Under the pieces are notes generated by a model. The model saw only the letters and a program-made list of their open reading frames with translations. It was not told the origin of the DNA and made no database searches. The position numbers and the translations under genes were made by a program. Below are positions 8,007-17,738 of a stretch of 64,000 nucleotides of DNA, in pieces. Source of the DNA: Fusibacter sp963666805 (lineage in GTDB: Bacteria > Bacillota > Clostridia > Peptostreptococcales > Acidaminobacteraceae); NCBI GenBank assembly GCA_963666805.2, contig CAXXWR010000006.1, forward strand, positions 620,001 through 684,000, read 5' to 3'. The first letter of the stretch is position 1, and each line of letters opens with the position of its first letter.

Positions 8007-9605
8007 ATGTCAGATTATGTCATAACTTATGATGTTGGCACAACGGGTATGAAAACGTGTCTATATCGTATTGCAAACCGCATTGAACTCGTTGCTTCTG
8101 ATGTGGCTTGTTATCACCTGACAATTTCAAAAGGAGGAGGTGCAGAACAATCCCCTGAAGATTTGTGGCTGGCAATGTGCTTGACCAGCCAATCGGTCAT
8201 TCAGAAAAGTCATGTGAATCAAGAAGAGATAAAAGGCATTTCATTTTGTGCACAAATGCAGGGTTTGGTTTTGGTTGATAAATTAGGTGAACCGGTGAGA
8301 CCTATTATGAGCTACATGGACCAAAGGGCATCTAAAGAAATGCAGGAGGGGATTGCCAAAGGTGTTAAAATATCAGGTCTCAATGCCAATAAGTTAATGC
8401 AATCATTGAGAATTACAGGAGCCGTTGCAGCGAGTGTTAAAGACCCTGTATGGAAATACAATTGGGTTAAAAATAATGAACCCGACCTATTTGAGCGGGT
8501 GTATAAATGGTTAGATGTAAAGGAATATCTCATCCTCAAATGCACAGGGGAGTTTGTGATGACACATGATAGTGCTTTTGGGACGATGTTATTTGACATA
8601 AGAAAGCAAAAACAATGTTTTAGCAAGACGATGTGTAAGTTGTTAGGGGTCCATTATGATCATATGCCAAGGATTGTGAATTCAACAGATTGTGTGGGAA
8701 CACTTACACCAGAAGCCTGCAGTGCACTGGGGCTATCAGAAAAGACGTGTGTCTTTGGCGGTGGTGGAGATGCCTCTTTAATTGGGGTGGGGGCAGGAGC
8801 GGTGAGTTTAGGACAAACACACATCTATTCAGGGACGTCAGGCTGGGTGTCTACTGTAGTAGCTAAGCGAACAGTCGATATGGGTGCTATGATTGCTTCT
8901 ATTGTTGGAGCAGACTCAGACAAGTATAACTACTTTGCTGAATTAGAGACGGCAAGTAAGTGTTTAGAATGGGTGAAAGATCATCTAGCACTTGATGAAA
9001 TTAATATTTATCTCAATAAGGTGAGTGTATCTGATTCAGTAGATACCCTATATGAAAATCTTTTTGACTTTATGATGGATGAAATTTCAAAGGTACCTGC
9101 TGGGAGTCACGGCGTTATCTTTACACCTTGGTTACATGGGAATCGGTGTCCTTTTGAAGACCCTTATGCGAGGGGGATGTTTTTTAATATAAGCATTGAT
9201 ACGGGCAAGCGGGATATGATTCATGCTGTTTTAGAAGGTATTTGTTATCATTTGAGATGGCAACTTGAGGCACAAGATAAGAAAATTAGGACGTCTCATG
9301 TGGTGAGATTTGTAGGAGGTGGGGCCTTATCAGTTCTCATGTGTCAGATTTTAGCTGATGTTATTGGCAGGCCGGTTGAAACAGTAGAAGATCCTCAAAA
9401 TGTAGGGGCATTAGGAGCAGCCATTCTGGTTGCCGTTGGCTTAGGTAAAATAAAAAATATAGAAGAAGCAAAAGACTTGGTTCTCCCTAATCATCTCTAT
9501 TTACCAAATCGAGAGAACTCAGCCATCCATCAAAAGCACTTTGAGACGTTTAAGCGGCTATATAAGCAAAATAGAAAAAACTTTACTGCAATTAATGTTG
9601 GCTAA
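8007..9605 (+). CDS. FGGY-family carbohydrate kinase
   Basis: The 532-residue protein has the two actin-like domains of FGGY kinases: the N-terminal phosphate loop YDVGTTGMKTCLY, the hinge region GGGGDASLIGVGAG and SGTSGWV, and the C-terminal nucleotide motif RFVGGGALSVLMCQILADVIGRPVETVE. It resembles xylulokinase-type enzymes, but the substrate cannot be read from sequence. ATG 8007 is preferred over the in-frame TTG at 7986 because an AAAAAGGGGGG ribosome site directly precedes it. It follows the aldolase gene by 28 bases, which fits a pathway in which an open-chain sugar or polyol ketone is phosphorylated and then split. Confidence 0.85.
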   Translation: MSDYVITYDVGTTGMKTCLYRIANRIELVASDVACYHLTISKGGGAEQSPEDLWLAMCLTSQSVIQKSHVNQEEIKGISFCAQMQGLVLVDKLGEPVRPIMSYMDQRASKEMQEGIAKGVKISGLNANKLMQSLRITGAVAASVKDPVWKYNWVKNNEPDLFERVYKWLDVKEYLILKCTGEFVMTHDSAFGTMLFDIRKQKQCFSKTMCKLLGVHYDHMPRIVNSTDCVGTLTPEACSALGLSEKTCVFGGGGDASLIGVGAGAVSLGQTHIYSGTSGWVSTVVAKRTVDMGAMIASIVGADSDKYNYFAELETASKCLEWVKDHLALDEINIYLNKVSVSDSVDTLYENLFDFMMDEISKVPAGSHGVIFTPWLHGNRCPFEDPYARGMFFNISIDTGKRDMIHAVLEGICYHLRWQLEAQDKKIRTSHVVRFVGGGALSVLMCQILADVIGRPVETVEDPQNVGALGAAILVAVGLGKIKNIEEAKDLVLPNHLYLPNRENSAIHQKHFETFKRLYKQNRKNFTAINVG

Positions 9606-9654
9606 ACAATCGAAAAAAGAGGTGTCAATTTTACTGTTAAAAGGGGGATAAAAA

Positions 9655-10887
9655 ATGAAGGAAACGGCAAGTGTTTCAAAGTACAGGTGGATTGTTTTAT
9701 TTACGATATTTCCTGTCATCGTCGCAACAGAGATGATGTGGTTAACCATAGCACCTATTAGCAGTATAGCCAGTGAATTTTATGGGGTCTCTAGTCTGCA
9801 AATAGATATGTTATCGGTAAGTTACATGATGATGTTTATTGTTTTTTCGATACCGGCGTCTTGGGTTGTAGATCGGTTTGGGTATCGAAAATCATTTTTG
9901 ATTGGTGCGAGTTTAACTGCTGTGTTTGGGACAGTAAGAGCTGTATTTGCCAATCAGTTTACCATTGTACTCATTGCTCAATTTTTTATAGCCGTTGGGC
10001 AACCTTTTTTACTTAATATTTCGACCAAAGTGCCTGCCAATTGGTTTCCTGCAACAGAGCGTTCAACAGCGGCAGGAATACTGACGATGGCACAATATGT
10101 TGGATTTGCCGTACCAATGATTGTTTCACCTATGATTGTTGCCAATCATTCAATTCCGTATTTACTTAAAGTTTTTGCAATGATTGCGGTGATTTTTTCT
10201 GTGATTGGCATTATTTTCACCAGAGAAAAACCGTCTGTAGCTCCCCCTGGACCGATGGCCCCCAAAGAAGATTTAAGTTTGGAATCTTTAAAAAAATTGT
10301 TTAAAAACAAGGGCTATCTTATGATTTTATCGGTATGTTTTATTTCAATGGGAATTTTTAATGCTATCTTAACGTTAACGGAAGCCATCTTAACACCACA
10401 TGGTATTACATCGGCACAGGCAGGGATTGTTGGCAGCGTTTTTGTTGTTGCAGGTGTAATTGGTGCGGTTGTTTTACCGATTATATCGGATAAAACGGGA
10501 AAGCGAAAAGTCTTTTTCTTAGGTGCAATTGGGCTCCTTGTACCGGCTTACTTAGGGTTCACTTTCTTGCACAGTTATGGGATGCTTCTTGCGGTAGCAG
10601 GACTTGCTGGGTTTATGATTATGGGGGTTGCACCCATCCTATTCCAGCATGGTTCAGAAATGGCTTACCCGATTCAAGAGGGGACTTCTCTAGGGATGAT
10701 TCTTTTGATGGGGCAAATATCAGGGGCCCTATTTGTTTACTTGTTTGAAGTCTTTAAAGACATGTCAGGAACTGTGACGCTACCAATGCTTATGATTGTG
10801 GCCTTAACAGCAATTGAATTACCTATTGTTGCGCGTATCGAGGAAACCCACTATCATCATTTAGCAGAGGTTGAAACCCAGCGTTAA
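9655..10887 (+). CDS. MFS transporter (FLVCR/DIRC2-like)
   Basis: The 410-residue integral membrane protein has about twelve hydrophobic segments and MFS signatures, including WVVDRFGYRKS after helix 2 and SDKTGKRKV between helices 8 and 9. The EFYGVSSLQIDMLSVSYM, GQPFLLN and WFPATERSTAAGI segments resemble the FLVCR/DIRC2 subgroup, whose animal members carry choline-like or haem-like solutes; this does not identify the substrate here. AAAAGGGGG precedes the ATG. It sits 49 bases after the kinase and is probably the uptake system for the pathway. Confidence 0.85.
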   Translation: MKETASVSKYRWIVLFTIFPVIVATEMMWLTIAPISSIASEFYGVSSLQIDMLSVSYMMMFIVFSIPASWVVDRFGYRKSFLIGASLTAVFGTVRAVFANQFTIVLIAQFFIAVGQPFLLNISTKVPANWFPATERSTAAGILTMAQYVGFAVPMIVSPMIVANHSIPYLLKVFAMIAVIFSVIGIIFTREKPSVAPPGPMAPKEDLSLESLKKLFKNKGYLMILSVCFISMGIFNAILTLTEAILTPHGITSAQAGIVGSVFVVAGVIGAVVLPIISDKTGKRKVFFLGAIGLLVPAYLGFTFLHSYGMLLAVAGLAGFMIMGVAPILFQHGSEMAYPIQEGTSLGMILLMGQISGALFVYLFEVFKDMSGTVTLPMLMIVALTAIELPIVARIEETHYHHLAEVETQR

Positions 10888-10898
10888 AAAGTAAATGT

Positions 10899-10927
10899 TT
10901 GACAGAAAAGCACTCAAATTATATGAT
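10899..10927 (+). promoter_or_regulatory. sigma-A promoter of the tetR-type gene
   Basis: TTGACA (10899-10904), a 17-base spacer and TATGAT (10922-10927), 37 bases before the regulator start codon. The regulator can therefore be made independently of the catabolic operon. Confidence 0.8.
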
Positions 10928-10963
10928 GAAATAGACAAATCATAATAGACTTGAGAGGTGACT

Positions 10964-11653
10964 ATGGCAACATTACAAGAAAGCAATAAGTTTCATAAAA
11001 AAGCCTTTGAAAGCACGTCTAAAATTCGACAAGAAAAAGTGATGCAAGCGGCACATGAAGCTTTTGCAGCTAAGGGTTATAGTGGAACGAGTATTAACGA
11101 TATTGCCAAAAAGGCAGAAATCAGTATTGGGGCGATGTATAGTTATTTTGCCTCCAAAGAAGATTTATTTTTATCCATTGTCAATCATGCCTATGAAACA
11201 ATGGATGATATTTTGAAGAAGATAGCCAATGAGAGTAGCGACCTGATGGATTGTATTGAAAGAATGCTGGTGACCTCTCGAACGTTTGCACAAGATTATC
11301 CAGAACTTAATCAAATGTATTTAGATATAACCACACAAGCGCTTTCAGGCCTTTCTGAGCGGTTGTCAGACCGATTAGAGAACATTACACCTCAATTGCT
11401 TCAACGTAAAATTAAAGAAGCGAAAGCACAAGGCGTAGTGGCTCAGACGGTTGATGAAAAGGTCATCTCATTTTGTTTAGATAACCTTTTTATGATGTAT
11501 CAATTTTCTTTCTCTTCAGATTATTATAAACAGCGGATGAAAATCTACGTTGGACAAGATTATATCGCTGAACCTGAGAAGATGGAGAAACACATACTTA
11601 AATTTATTGAAAAGGGACTTTTGGGGATCCCATCAAATAGTGATGATGTATAG
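10964..11653 (+). CDS. TetR/AcrR-family transcriptional regulator
   Basis: The 230-residue protein has a typical TetR N-terminal helix-turn-helix: AAHEAFAAKGYSGTSINDIAKKAEISIGAMYSYFASKEDLF at about residues 30-70, followed by an all-helical ligand-binding domain. The ATG at 10964 is chosen over GTG 10958 because GAGAGG ends five bases before it. It has its own promoter and closes the catabolic cluster before a shared terminator. The palindrome at 5341-5366 is its most likely operator, so it probably represses the cluster until a pathway compound binds. Confidence 0.9.
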   Translation: MATLQESNKFHKKAFESTSKIRQEKVMQAAHEAFAAKGYSGTSINDIAKKAEISIGAMYSYFASKEDLFLSIVNHAYETMDDILKKIANESSDLMDCIERMLVTSRTFAQDYPELNQMYLDITTQALSGLSERLSDRLENITPQLLQRKIKEAKAQGVVAQTVDEKVISFCLDNLFMMYQFSFSSDYYKQRMKIYVGQDYIAEPEKMEKHILKFIEKGLLGIPSNSDDV

Positions 11654-11665
11654 CTTCAAATGTAA

Positions 11666-11700
11666 AAAAGGACTGTGGCCATAATAGCGACAGTCCTTTT
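11666..11700 (+). terminator. bidirectional terminator between tetR-type gene and HD-GYP gene
   Basis: AAAAGGACTGT pairs with ACAGTCCTTTT around a 13-base loop. A runs on one side and T runs on the other let it serve both convergent genes. Confidence 0.85.
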
Positions 11701-11719
11701 GTGTTTAAGTTAAGAGGGA

Positions 11720-13652
11720 TCAAGATAAGGGGTCTTCTTCTTGGTGGGTATTATAGATTTCCATCACTTTGTCGAATTCTTCAAGAAAGACCTCTACGAT
11801 AACAGGGTCAAAATGTTTACCTGCATCTTCTTTGAGAATACTCACCGCTTTTTTCCACTGAAAAAGCAGGTTTATAGACCCTTTTAGAGGTGAGGGCGTC
11901 AAAGACATCTGCGACAGCAACAATTCGAGCTTCAAGGGGAATATCCATACCTGAAACGCCATTGGGATAACCAGTACCATCCCATTTTTCATGATGATAC
12001 ATGGTAATATTATAAGCAGTTTCAAAGAAGTGGCGACCGAAATAATTGAGATTCTCTTTAATATTGCGTAAGAGTTCAGCACCAATGATAACGTGTTGCC
12101 TCATAATAACCGTTTCTTCATCTGTTAAGCGGCCGGGTTTTTTTAAGATGGCATCCGGTACACCTACTTTGCCAATATCATGACTGGCTGCGTATTTTTC
12201 AATATTGAGAACAAACTGTTGGTTGACAGGATAGTCTGGTAACTGTCGATTGATGAGCCCTTCGGCAATTGTTTTAGAATAAAGGGTCATACGGTCTAAA
12301 TGAAAACCTGTTTCAGAATCTTTCTTTTCAACCAGACGGCTGAAAGAATTGGTCATTTGTGAAAACAAGAGCTTAATCATATAAGAACGTGTTAACGAAT
12401 CACTGATTTCTGAAGCAATCAAAGTAGACTTTCTAACAATTTCTGGTGTAAAATGGTTCTTTTCATTAGAACTGAAAAATAAAAAGCCGATGGTTTTATG
12501 GTCAACCACTAAAGGAATAATAATATTGGATTTAAGGCCTTCTTTATTAATTAAGTTCAAGGAAGAGCTATAAGGCTTTTTAGCATAGAAAGCTTCTAAA
12601 TCATTTTCAACCAATGGATAGGGATGGGTAATTAAGTCAGTCAGTGAAGTGTGAGACAGTTTAACTTTGAAACCGGGGCCCAAATAAAGCTTAGGATTTG
12701 AGCTTACCCCATGCTCAGCGATAATGACTTCTCTATCATAATCAATAAAGGCAACACCGATCCGATCAATACCAATGGTTGGCTTAATTTCTTTAAAAAG
12801 TGCATCTAAAAATTCATCCATTTCATAGTGCGTGGTTAAAACAGCTTTGGTTTTAGATAAGTATGTTTTTTCTTGAATTAAAGAATCAATATGACTATAA
12901 ATATCTTTTTCTTCCTTAAAGAGGGCTCTGTGTTCAGTGGGTGATTTCTTTAAAGAAGACATGAGGTTAAGGGATGTACTCACTTTATAATATAAGGATT
13001 TTTGAAAATTCATTTGATGTATAATAATAAAGGACAAAATCAGTGCAAAAACCAATATAATAATATAGAGACTAAAAAACAAAGACTCTTTAAAATCTTG
13101 AAAATTGGCATGCATGGTTAAAAATTCATTTTTATTGGTCCTGAAAACTTGTTCAAAAGCGGTATGCTTTTCAATAATTTTATCATATTGACTTTGAGTA
13201 GAATCAATAGTCAGGTCTTTATACCCGAGTTTGACATAATCGTCATGTAAAAATTTCAAATTGATTTGCGTCTGTTTAAGAAAGTTAATGTACCGATCAG
13301 GAATAAACATATTTTGTAGGGGCGTTCCTATTTCAGGTGCCATCAGAGCATCGAGTTCTGAAACAATGGTTTCTTGTTTTTCTACAAGAGAATGTTGATA
13401 CTCTATAAAGATATCACGTGTATAATTGGTATATCTTCTCTCAGGGAGGGATTGGCCAATGTTTTTCATGGAATTAAGGGGATAAATAATGGTAATACTA
13501 TTTTCATTAATCGAATTATAGGCAGCATCAAAGTGATTAAAAATATTGACAAGGGGCTTATAAACAAATAATTGTGCGGAAATTGAAACGACCGTAATTA
13601 TGAGGAGTAATGAAATGGTAAGTACAGAAAATCGAGATAACCTAATTTTCAA
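11720..13652 (-). pseudogene. HD-GYP cyclic-di-GMP phosphodiesterase with GAF domain, frameshifted near its 3' end
   Basis: Intact it would be about 644 residues: a membrane helix near the N-terminus, an extracellular helical sensor region, a second helix near residue 200, a GAF domain (about 290-430) and an HD-GYP domain with SHDIGKVGVPDAIL, MRQHVIIGAELL and HHEKWDGTGYP, all catalytic residues present. A run of six A residues (T tract at about 11850-11855 on the plus strand) shifts the frame after KRVYKPAFSVEK; the phase giving KAVSILKEDAGKHFDPVIVEVF continues to 11720 with the normal family ending. As read, translation stops at 11817. Start: TTG at 13652 with AGGAGG seven bases upstream. 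Either a recent mutation, a variable tract or a sequencing error. Confidence 0.8.
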
Positions 13653-13843
13653 AATGAGTCCTCCTATCAAGGTATTCTTGTTTGTATTCACTATGTATAA
13701 AGGATATAGCTTTATTATTATAACGGATTTATGCCAGTAACCGAAGTGAATCTTAAATTTATTACTATAATAACATGATTTTATGAAAAAAGTGATAAGA
13801 TGTTGCTAAAAAGTGGTAGGATTTTATAAAAAGTGAGGTCAAA

Positions 13844-15274
13844 ATGAATTCTAAAAGGATACAGATTAAACATCAGCCCAAGATAGGTAAGCGACAAGGG
13901 CAATATGTTCTTTATTGGATGCAAGCCTCTCAACGCATTCACTGGAATCATGCGTTAAGTTATGCTGTAGAAAGAGCCAATTTACTGAACCTCCCCCTGC
14001 TAGTCTATTTTGGGTTAACGGATGACTTTCCAGAAGCCAACGAAAGACACTACGCCTTTATGCTCCAAGGTATTGAAGGGGTATCTGAACGTTTAAAAGA
14101 CCTTAACATCGGTTTTATACTGATTAAGGAATCACCTGAAAAAGGGATTTTGCACCTACTGGGTCAAGCAGCGGAGCTGGTTATGGATAGGGGCTATTTA
14201 AGGATTCAAAAAGAGTGGCGACAAGCTGTCCTAGAATCAGCCTTAAAAAGGAAAGACATTAGGGTGAGTGAGGTAGAGTCAGACGTTGTAGTTCCAGTAG
14301 AGGTAGCCAGTATTAAAGAGGAGTATTCAGCGCGAACCATTAGACCTAAAATTGGAAAACAACTTTCAGCATTTATTCAAGAGCCGAATTTACCTGCCTT
14401 AAACGTTTCTTTTTCTGCCTTTGATTTGCAAGCATTGATAGCTGAAATCCCCAATAGTATGAGTCAAATAAGTTGGTCTAGCCTTCTTGCGTCGATGACA
14501 CTGGATCGGCAAGTTGGGATGAGTCCTTTTTATAGAGGGGGAGAAAGAGCGGCTGAAGAGGTTCTTGAACAATTTATAGCCCATAAACTTAGTTATTATT
14601 TAGATAAAAATCATCCAGAGTGGGATTATGTATCTGATATGAGTCCTTATTTGCATTTTGGACAAATTTCACCGGTTTATATTTATCAAAAGGTAGATGA
14701 ATATACTCATATTCATCCAGAATGTTTAGAAGCGGCTGAGGCTTTTTTTGAAGAGCTGATTGTCAGAAGAGAATTGGCAATCAATTTTGTCCATTATAAT
14801 GAAGCCTATGACCAATTTGAAGGCATGACTTATCAGTGGGCTTATGATACAATGGCCAGTCATAGACAAGATCCTAGAGCCTATTGTTATGATTTTGAAG
14901 CTTTTGATCAGGCCCAAACTCACGATCCTTATTGGAATGCTTGTATGGAAGAAATGAAAGTAAGCGGAAAGATGCACACCTATATGCGGATGTATTGGTG
15001 TAAAAAAATACTGGAATGGACACCGGACTATCAAACAGCTTATGAAATCAGTAAGCGTTTAAATAATACTTACTTTATTGATGGTAGAGATCCTTTGAGT
15101 TTTACGGGAATTGCTTGGTGCTTTGGCAAGCATGACCGCGCATGGAAAGAACGTTCAATCTTTGGAAAATTGCGATATATGAACGCCAATGGTTTAGAAC
15201 GAAAATTTGATATGGCAACTTACTTAAAACGGGTAGAGCAAATGAAAAAGAGAGCCAAGGGAAAAGAAACATAG
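13844..15274 (+). CDS. phr: class II CPD photolyase (deoxyribodipyrimidine photolyase)
   Basis: The 476-residue protein repairs UV-made cyclobutane pyrimidine dimers using light and FAD. Class II features are clear: VLYWMQASQRIHWNHAL at the N-terminus, ANERHYAFMLQGI, SPYLHFGQISP in the FAD-binding part, YDTMASHRQDPR, KKILEWTP, LNNTYFIDGRDP and the ending AWCFGKHDRAW with FGKLRYMNANGLERKFD. Its length matches class II enzymes (about 450-480). It lies divergently from the HD-GYP gene and ends 70 bases before alr, where a separate sigma-54-type promoter starts, so it is probably transcribed alone. Confidence 0.93.
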   Translation: MNSKRIQIKHQPKIGKRQGQYVLYWMQASQRIHWNHALSYAVERANLLNLPLLVYFGLTDDFPEANERHYAFMLQGIEGVSERLKDLNIGFILIKESPEKGILHLLGQAAELVMDRGYLRIQKEWRQAVLESALKRKDIRVSEVESDVVVPVEVASIKEEYSARTIRPKIGKQLSAFIQEPNLPALNVSFSAFDLQALIAEIPNSMSQISWSSLLASMTLDRQVGMSPFYRGGERAAEEVLEQFIAHKLSYYLDKNHPEWDYVSDMSPYLHFGQISPVYIYQKVDEYTHIHPECLEAAEAFFEELIVRRELAINFVHYNEAYDQFEGMTYQWAYDTMASHRQDPRAYCYDFEAFDQAQTHDPYWNACMEEMKVSGKMHTYMRMYWCKKILEWTPDYQTAYEISKRLNNTYFIDGRDPLSFTGIAWCFGKHDRAWKERSIFGKLRYMNANGLERKFDMATYLKRVEQMKKRAKGKET

Positions 15275-15288
15275 GTTTTTAATAAGCA

Positions 15289-15307
15289 GTTGGTATAAAA
15301 ATTGCAT
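15289..15307 (+). promoter_or_regulatory. sigma-54 (-24/-12) promoter of alr
   Basis: TTGGTATAAAAATTGCATA contains GG (15292-15293) and GC (15304-15305) separated by exactly ten bases, the invariant layout of RpoN promoters, with the TTGCA -12 block intact. It lies 38 bases before the alr start codon. The -24 block has T where C is usual. Confidence 0.7.
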
Positions 15308-15344
15308 AAGTATTAGGATGATATTTTACTTTTAAGGAGGCACT

Positions 15345-16472
15345 ATGTTAGGGACACGAGCAGAAATTCATTTAGAGGCACTGTCTGAAAATTTTAAAAA
15401 TATGCGTGCGTTTTTACCCCAAGATGTAAAAATAGCCAGTGTGGTTAAAGCCAATGCTTATGGACATGATTTAAAAACGGTGGCGAATCATCTCGTCACT
15501 TGTGGGACGGACTATTTAGCAGTAGCGACATTGAGAGAAGCCTTAGTGATTAGAAAAAGTCAAAAATCGATACCTATTTTAGTGATGGGTTATACACCTT
15601 TAGAAGAGTTTGAAAGTGCCGTAGAAGCTTCGGTAACGCTGACAATCTTTGATTTAGAATCTGCTAAGTTATTGAACCAATTAGCAGAAGAAAGAAAAGT
15701 CATTCAAAAAATTCATGTGAAGATTGATACAGGATTTAATCGATTGGGCTACAAGGATATGGCTAAGGCTCAATTGGAGATTATGAGAATGAAGACCTAT
15801 CCAGCCATTGAAATTGAAGGCCTTTTTACTCATTTGGCTTTGCGCAGTCAGGCTTCAGATGAGAAACAAATGGCTCTTTTTGAGGACTTGGTAAAAAGCT
15901 TATCTGAAAAGGGAGTAGAGATTCCCTATATTCATGCATTAGACAGTATTGGCAGTATCGTTTATACAGAGACCCCCTATAATTTGGTCAGATTAGGGGC
16001 AAGTCTTTATGGTTACTGTTCTCGACCGGTTCCTTTTGAATTAAAACCGGTGATGATTTTAAAAACCAATGTAAGTCGAGTTGCCGCCTTAAAGGTGGGG
16101 GAAAGTATCAGTTACGATAGCCAGTTTGTGGCTGAATCACCTATGATAGTAGCGACCTTACCCATTGGTTATGCCGATGGTTTTCCAAGGCAACTTTCAA
16201 GCGGGGGAGCCGTTCTGATTAATGGACAAAGAGCACCGATTTTAGGTGTGATGTGTATGGACCAATGTATGGTCGATGTCACTCATATTGAATCGGTTAA
16301 AACGGGGTCAGAGGTCATTTTATTTGGCACAAAAGAAATGCCTCTAACAGAGGTTGCTCGTTGGGCTAAAACCAACCGCAATGAATGTTTATCGCGAATT
16401 TCGAGTCGGGTCATAAGAGACATTATCAATCAAGGCAAAGTCATTGCCACTATTGATTACTTATTAGATTAG
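15345..16472 (+). CDS. alr: alanine racemase
   Basis: The 375-residue PLP enzyme interconverts L- and D-alanine. It shows the fold-type III racemase signature SVVKANAYGHDL with the Schiff-base Lys at residue 35, HVKIDTGFNRLG, and the second-domain tyrosine in GESISYDSQF with the PIGYADGF and MCMDQCMVDVT motifs. A TAAGGAGG ribosome site precedes the ATG. Besides supplying D-Ala for the wall, its placement behind a sigma-54 promoter beside peptidase genes suggests a catabolic role, converting D-Ala released from muropeptides. The M20 gene follows by nine bases and is cotranscribed. Confidence 0.95.
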   Translation: MLGTRAEIHLEALSENFKNMRAFLPQDVKIASVVKANAYGHDLKTVANHLVTCGTDYLAVATLREALVIRKSQKSIPILVMGYTPLEEFESAVEASVTLTIFDLESAKLLNQLAEERKVIQKIHVKIDTGFNRLGYKDMAKAQLEIMRMKTYPAIEIEGLFTHLALRSQASDEKQMALFEDLVKSLSEKGVEIPYIHALDSIGSIVYTETPYNLVRLGASLYGYCSRPVPFELKPVMILKTNVSRVAALKVGESISYDSQFVAESPMIVATLPIGYADGFPRQLSSGGAVLINGQRAPILGVMCMDQCMVDVTHIESVKTGSEVILFGTKEMPLTEVARWAKTNRNECLSRISSRVIRDIINQGKVIATIDYLLD

Positions 16473-16481
16473 GAGGCAATT

Positions 16482-17651
16482 ATGTCAGAAGCAATGTCAC
16501 AATGGTTAATTGAAACACGGCGACATATTCATAAGAATCCAGAACTCAGTGGTGAAGAATTTGAGACACAAGCCTTTATTATTCAAAACCTTGAAGCCTT
16601 GGGAATTCCTTATGAAAAGGTAGCGGATACAGGGGTTGTAGCGACTATTAAGGGAGATGAGACTTTACCTTGTATTGGTATTCGTGCTGATATAGATGCC
16701 CTCCCCATTGTAGAAAGAGTGGAAAGTGATTTTAAGTCCCAAAAAGAAGGTGTAATGCATGCCTGTGGTCACGATGCCCATACGACTATTTTAATGGGCG
16801 TTGGAAAGTATATTGTAGAGCATGCGCCTCAATGGGGGACGGTTAAACTTTTTTTTCAGCCAGCAGAAGAAACTTTTGGTGGGGCAGACCGTATGGTGCA
16901 AGCAGGGGTGATGACACAGCCTAAAGTGGACGGTGTGATTGGTCTTCATGTGATGCCCTATATGCCTGTTGGACAAATAGAAACCAAAAGAGGAAAACTT
17001 AATGCAGCATCTGATCAAGTTGAGTGTGTCATTAGAGGAAAGTCAAGCCACGGGGCTTATCCTGAAAAAGGGCTAGATGCAATGACTATTGCAGCAGAAG
17101 CTATTTTAGGACTTCAAACCATTATCACGCGACAGATGTCTCCCCTTGACCAAGCGGTTCTATCAATAGGGAAGATTCATGGTGGGGTTAAGAACAATGT
17201 TATCTGTGAAGAGGTGACGTTTTCAGGAATTCTTAGAACGACTTCCGAAGAGACGAGGGTTCAACTGAAGGCGAAAATGAGCCAATATATTAGTTACCTC
17301 TGTCAGGCTTATGGTGCTAAAGGACAGATTGAATTTCATAAGGGTTATAATGCCCTCATCAATGATGATGCCATTGCTGACTTGATTATGAAAGTGGGCA
17401 GTGAAGTGTTGGGTGAGGAGAATGTGTTGGTTAAAGAATTCCCCTCGTTAGGTGTGGAAGATTTTTCTTACTTTTTAGAAGCGGCTGAAGGGGCATTTTA
17501 TCATATTGGATGTGGAAAAGGAACGCGTGAAGCTCTTCATACCAGTGGGTTTGAGTTAGACGAAGAGGTCTTGAGTTTAGGCGTTAAGCTTCAAGTGGCT
17601 ATCCTAGATCGCTTGATGAAAAGACCCAAGTCAGCCTATCAGCAAAAGTAA
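16482..17651 (+). CDS. M20D-family amidohydrolase (N-acyl-amino-acid/diaminopimelate deacetylase type)
   Basis: The 389-residue enzyme is a two-metal M20 peptidase-fold amidohydrolase. Metal-ligand motifs are visible: GIRADIDALP, MHACGHDAHT, QPAEETFGGADRMV with the catalytic Glu, IGLHVMPYMPVG, and a C-terminal LHTSGFELDEE. The dimerisation domain sits at about 180-300. Relatives cleave acetyl or aryl groups from amino acids, including N-acetyl-diaminopimelate and hippurate, so the exact substrate is open. AGGAGG precedes the ATG. Cotranscription with alr in a peptide-salvage region points to trimming of amidated or acylated amino acids from wall peptides. Confidence 0.88.
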   Translation: MSEAMSQWLIETRRHIHKNPELSGEEFETQAFIIQNLEALGIPYEKVADTGVVATIKGDETLPCIGIRADIDALPIVERVESDFKSQKEGVMHACGHDAHTTILMGVGKYIVEHAPQWGTVKLFFQPAEETFGGADRMVQAGVMTQPKVDGVIGLHVMPYMPVGQIETKRGKLNAASDQVECVIRGKSSHGAYPEKGLDAMTIAAEAILGLQTIITRQMSPLDQAVLSIGKIHGGVKNNVICEEVTFSGILRTTSEETRVQLKAKMSQYISYLCQAYGAKGQIEFHKGYNALINDDAIADLIMKVGSEVLGEENVLVKEFPSLGVEDFSYFLEAAEGAFYHIGCGKGTREALHTSGFELDEEVLSLGVKLQVAILDRLMKRPKSAYQQK

Positions 17652-17682
17652 GTGATTTTAAGTTCATACAGATTCAATTAAT

Positions 17683-17726
17683 TCAAAGAGAAGCTAGCAG
17701 TCTACGAACTGCTGGCTTCTCTTTGA
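17683..17726 (+). terminator. bidirectional stem-loop between M20 gene and beta-lactamase-fold gene
   Basis: TCAAAGAGAAGCTAGCAGT (17683-17701) pairs with ACTGCTGGCTTCTCTTTGA (17708-17726) with one G-U pair and a six-base loop. The T run is short on both sides, but the position between convergent genes fits a terminator. Confidence 0.75.
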
Positions 17727-17738
17727 GTTGAGGCAGAG

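Noticed and set aside
11845..11860. Programmed -1 frameshifting at the A tract of the HD-GYP gene
   Set aside because: Codon phase at the tract is GAA AAA AGC and restoring the domain needs a +1 move, not the -1 slip typical of A-AAA-AAG sites. A one-base indel is simpler.
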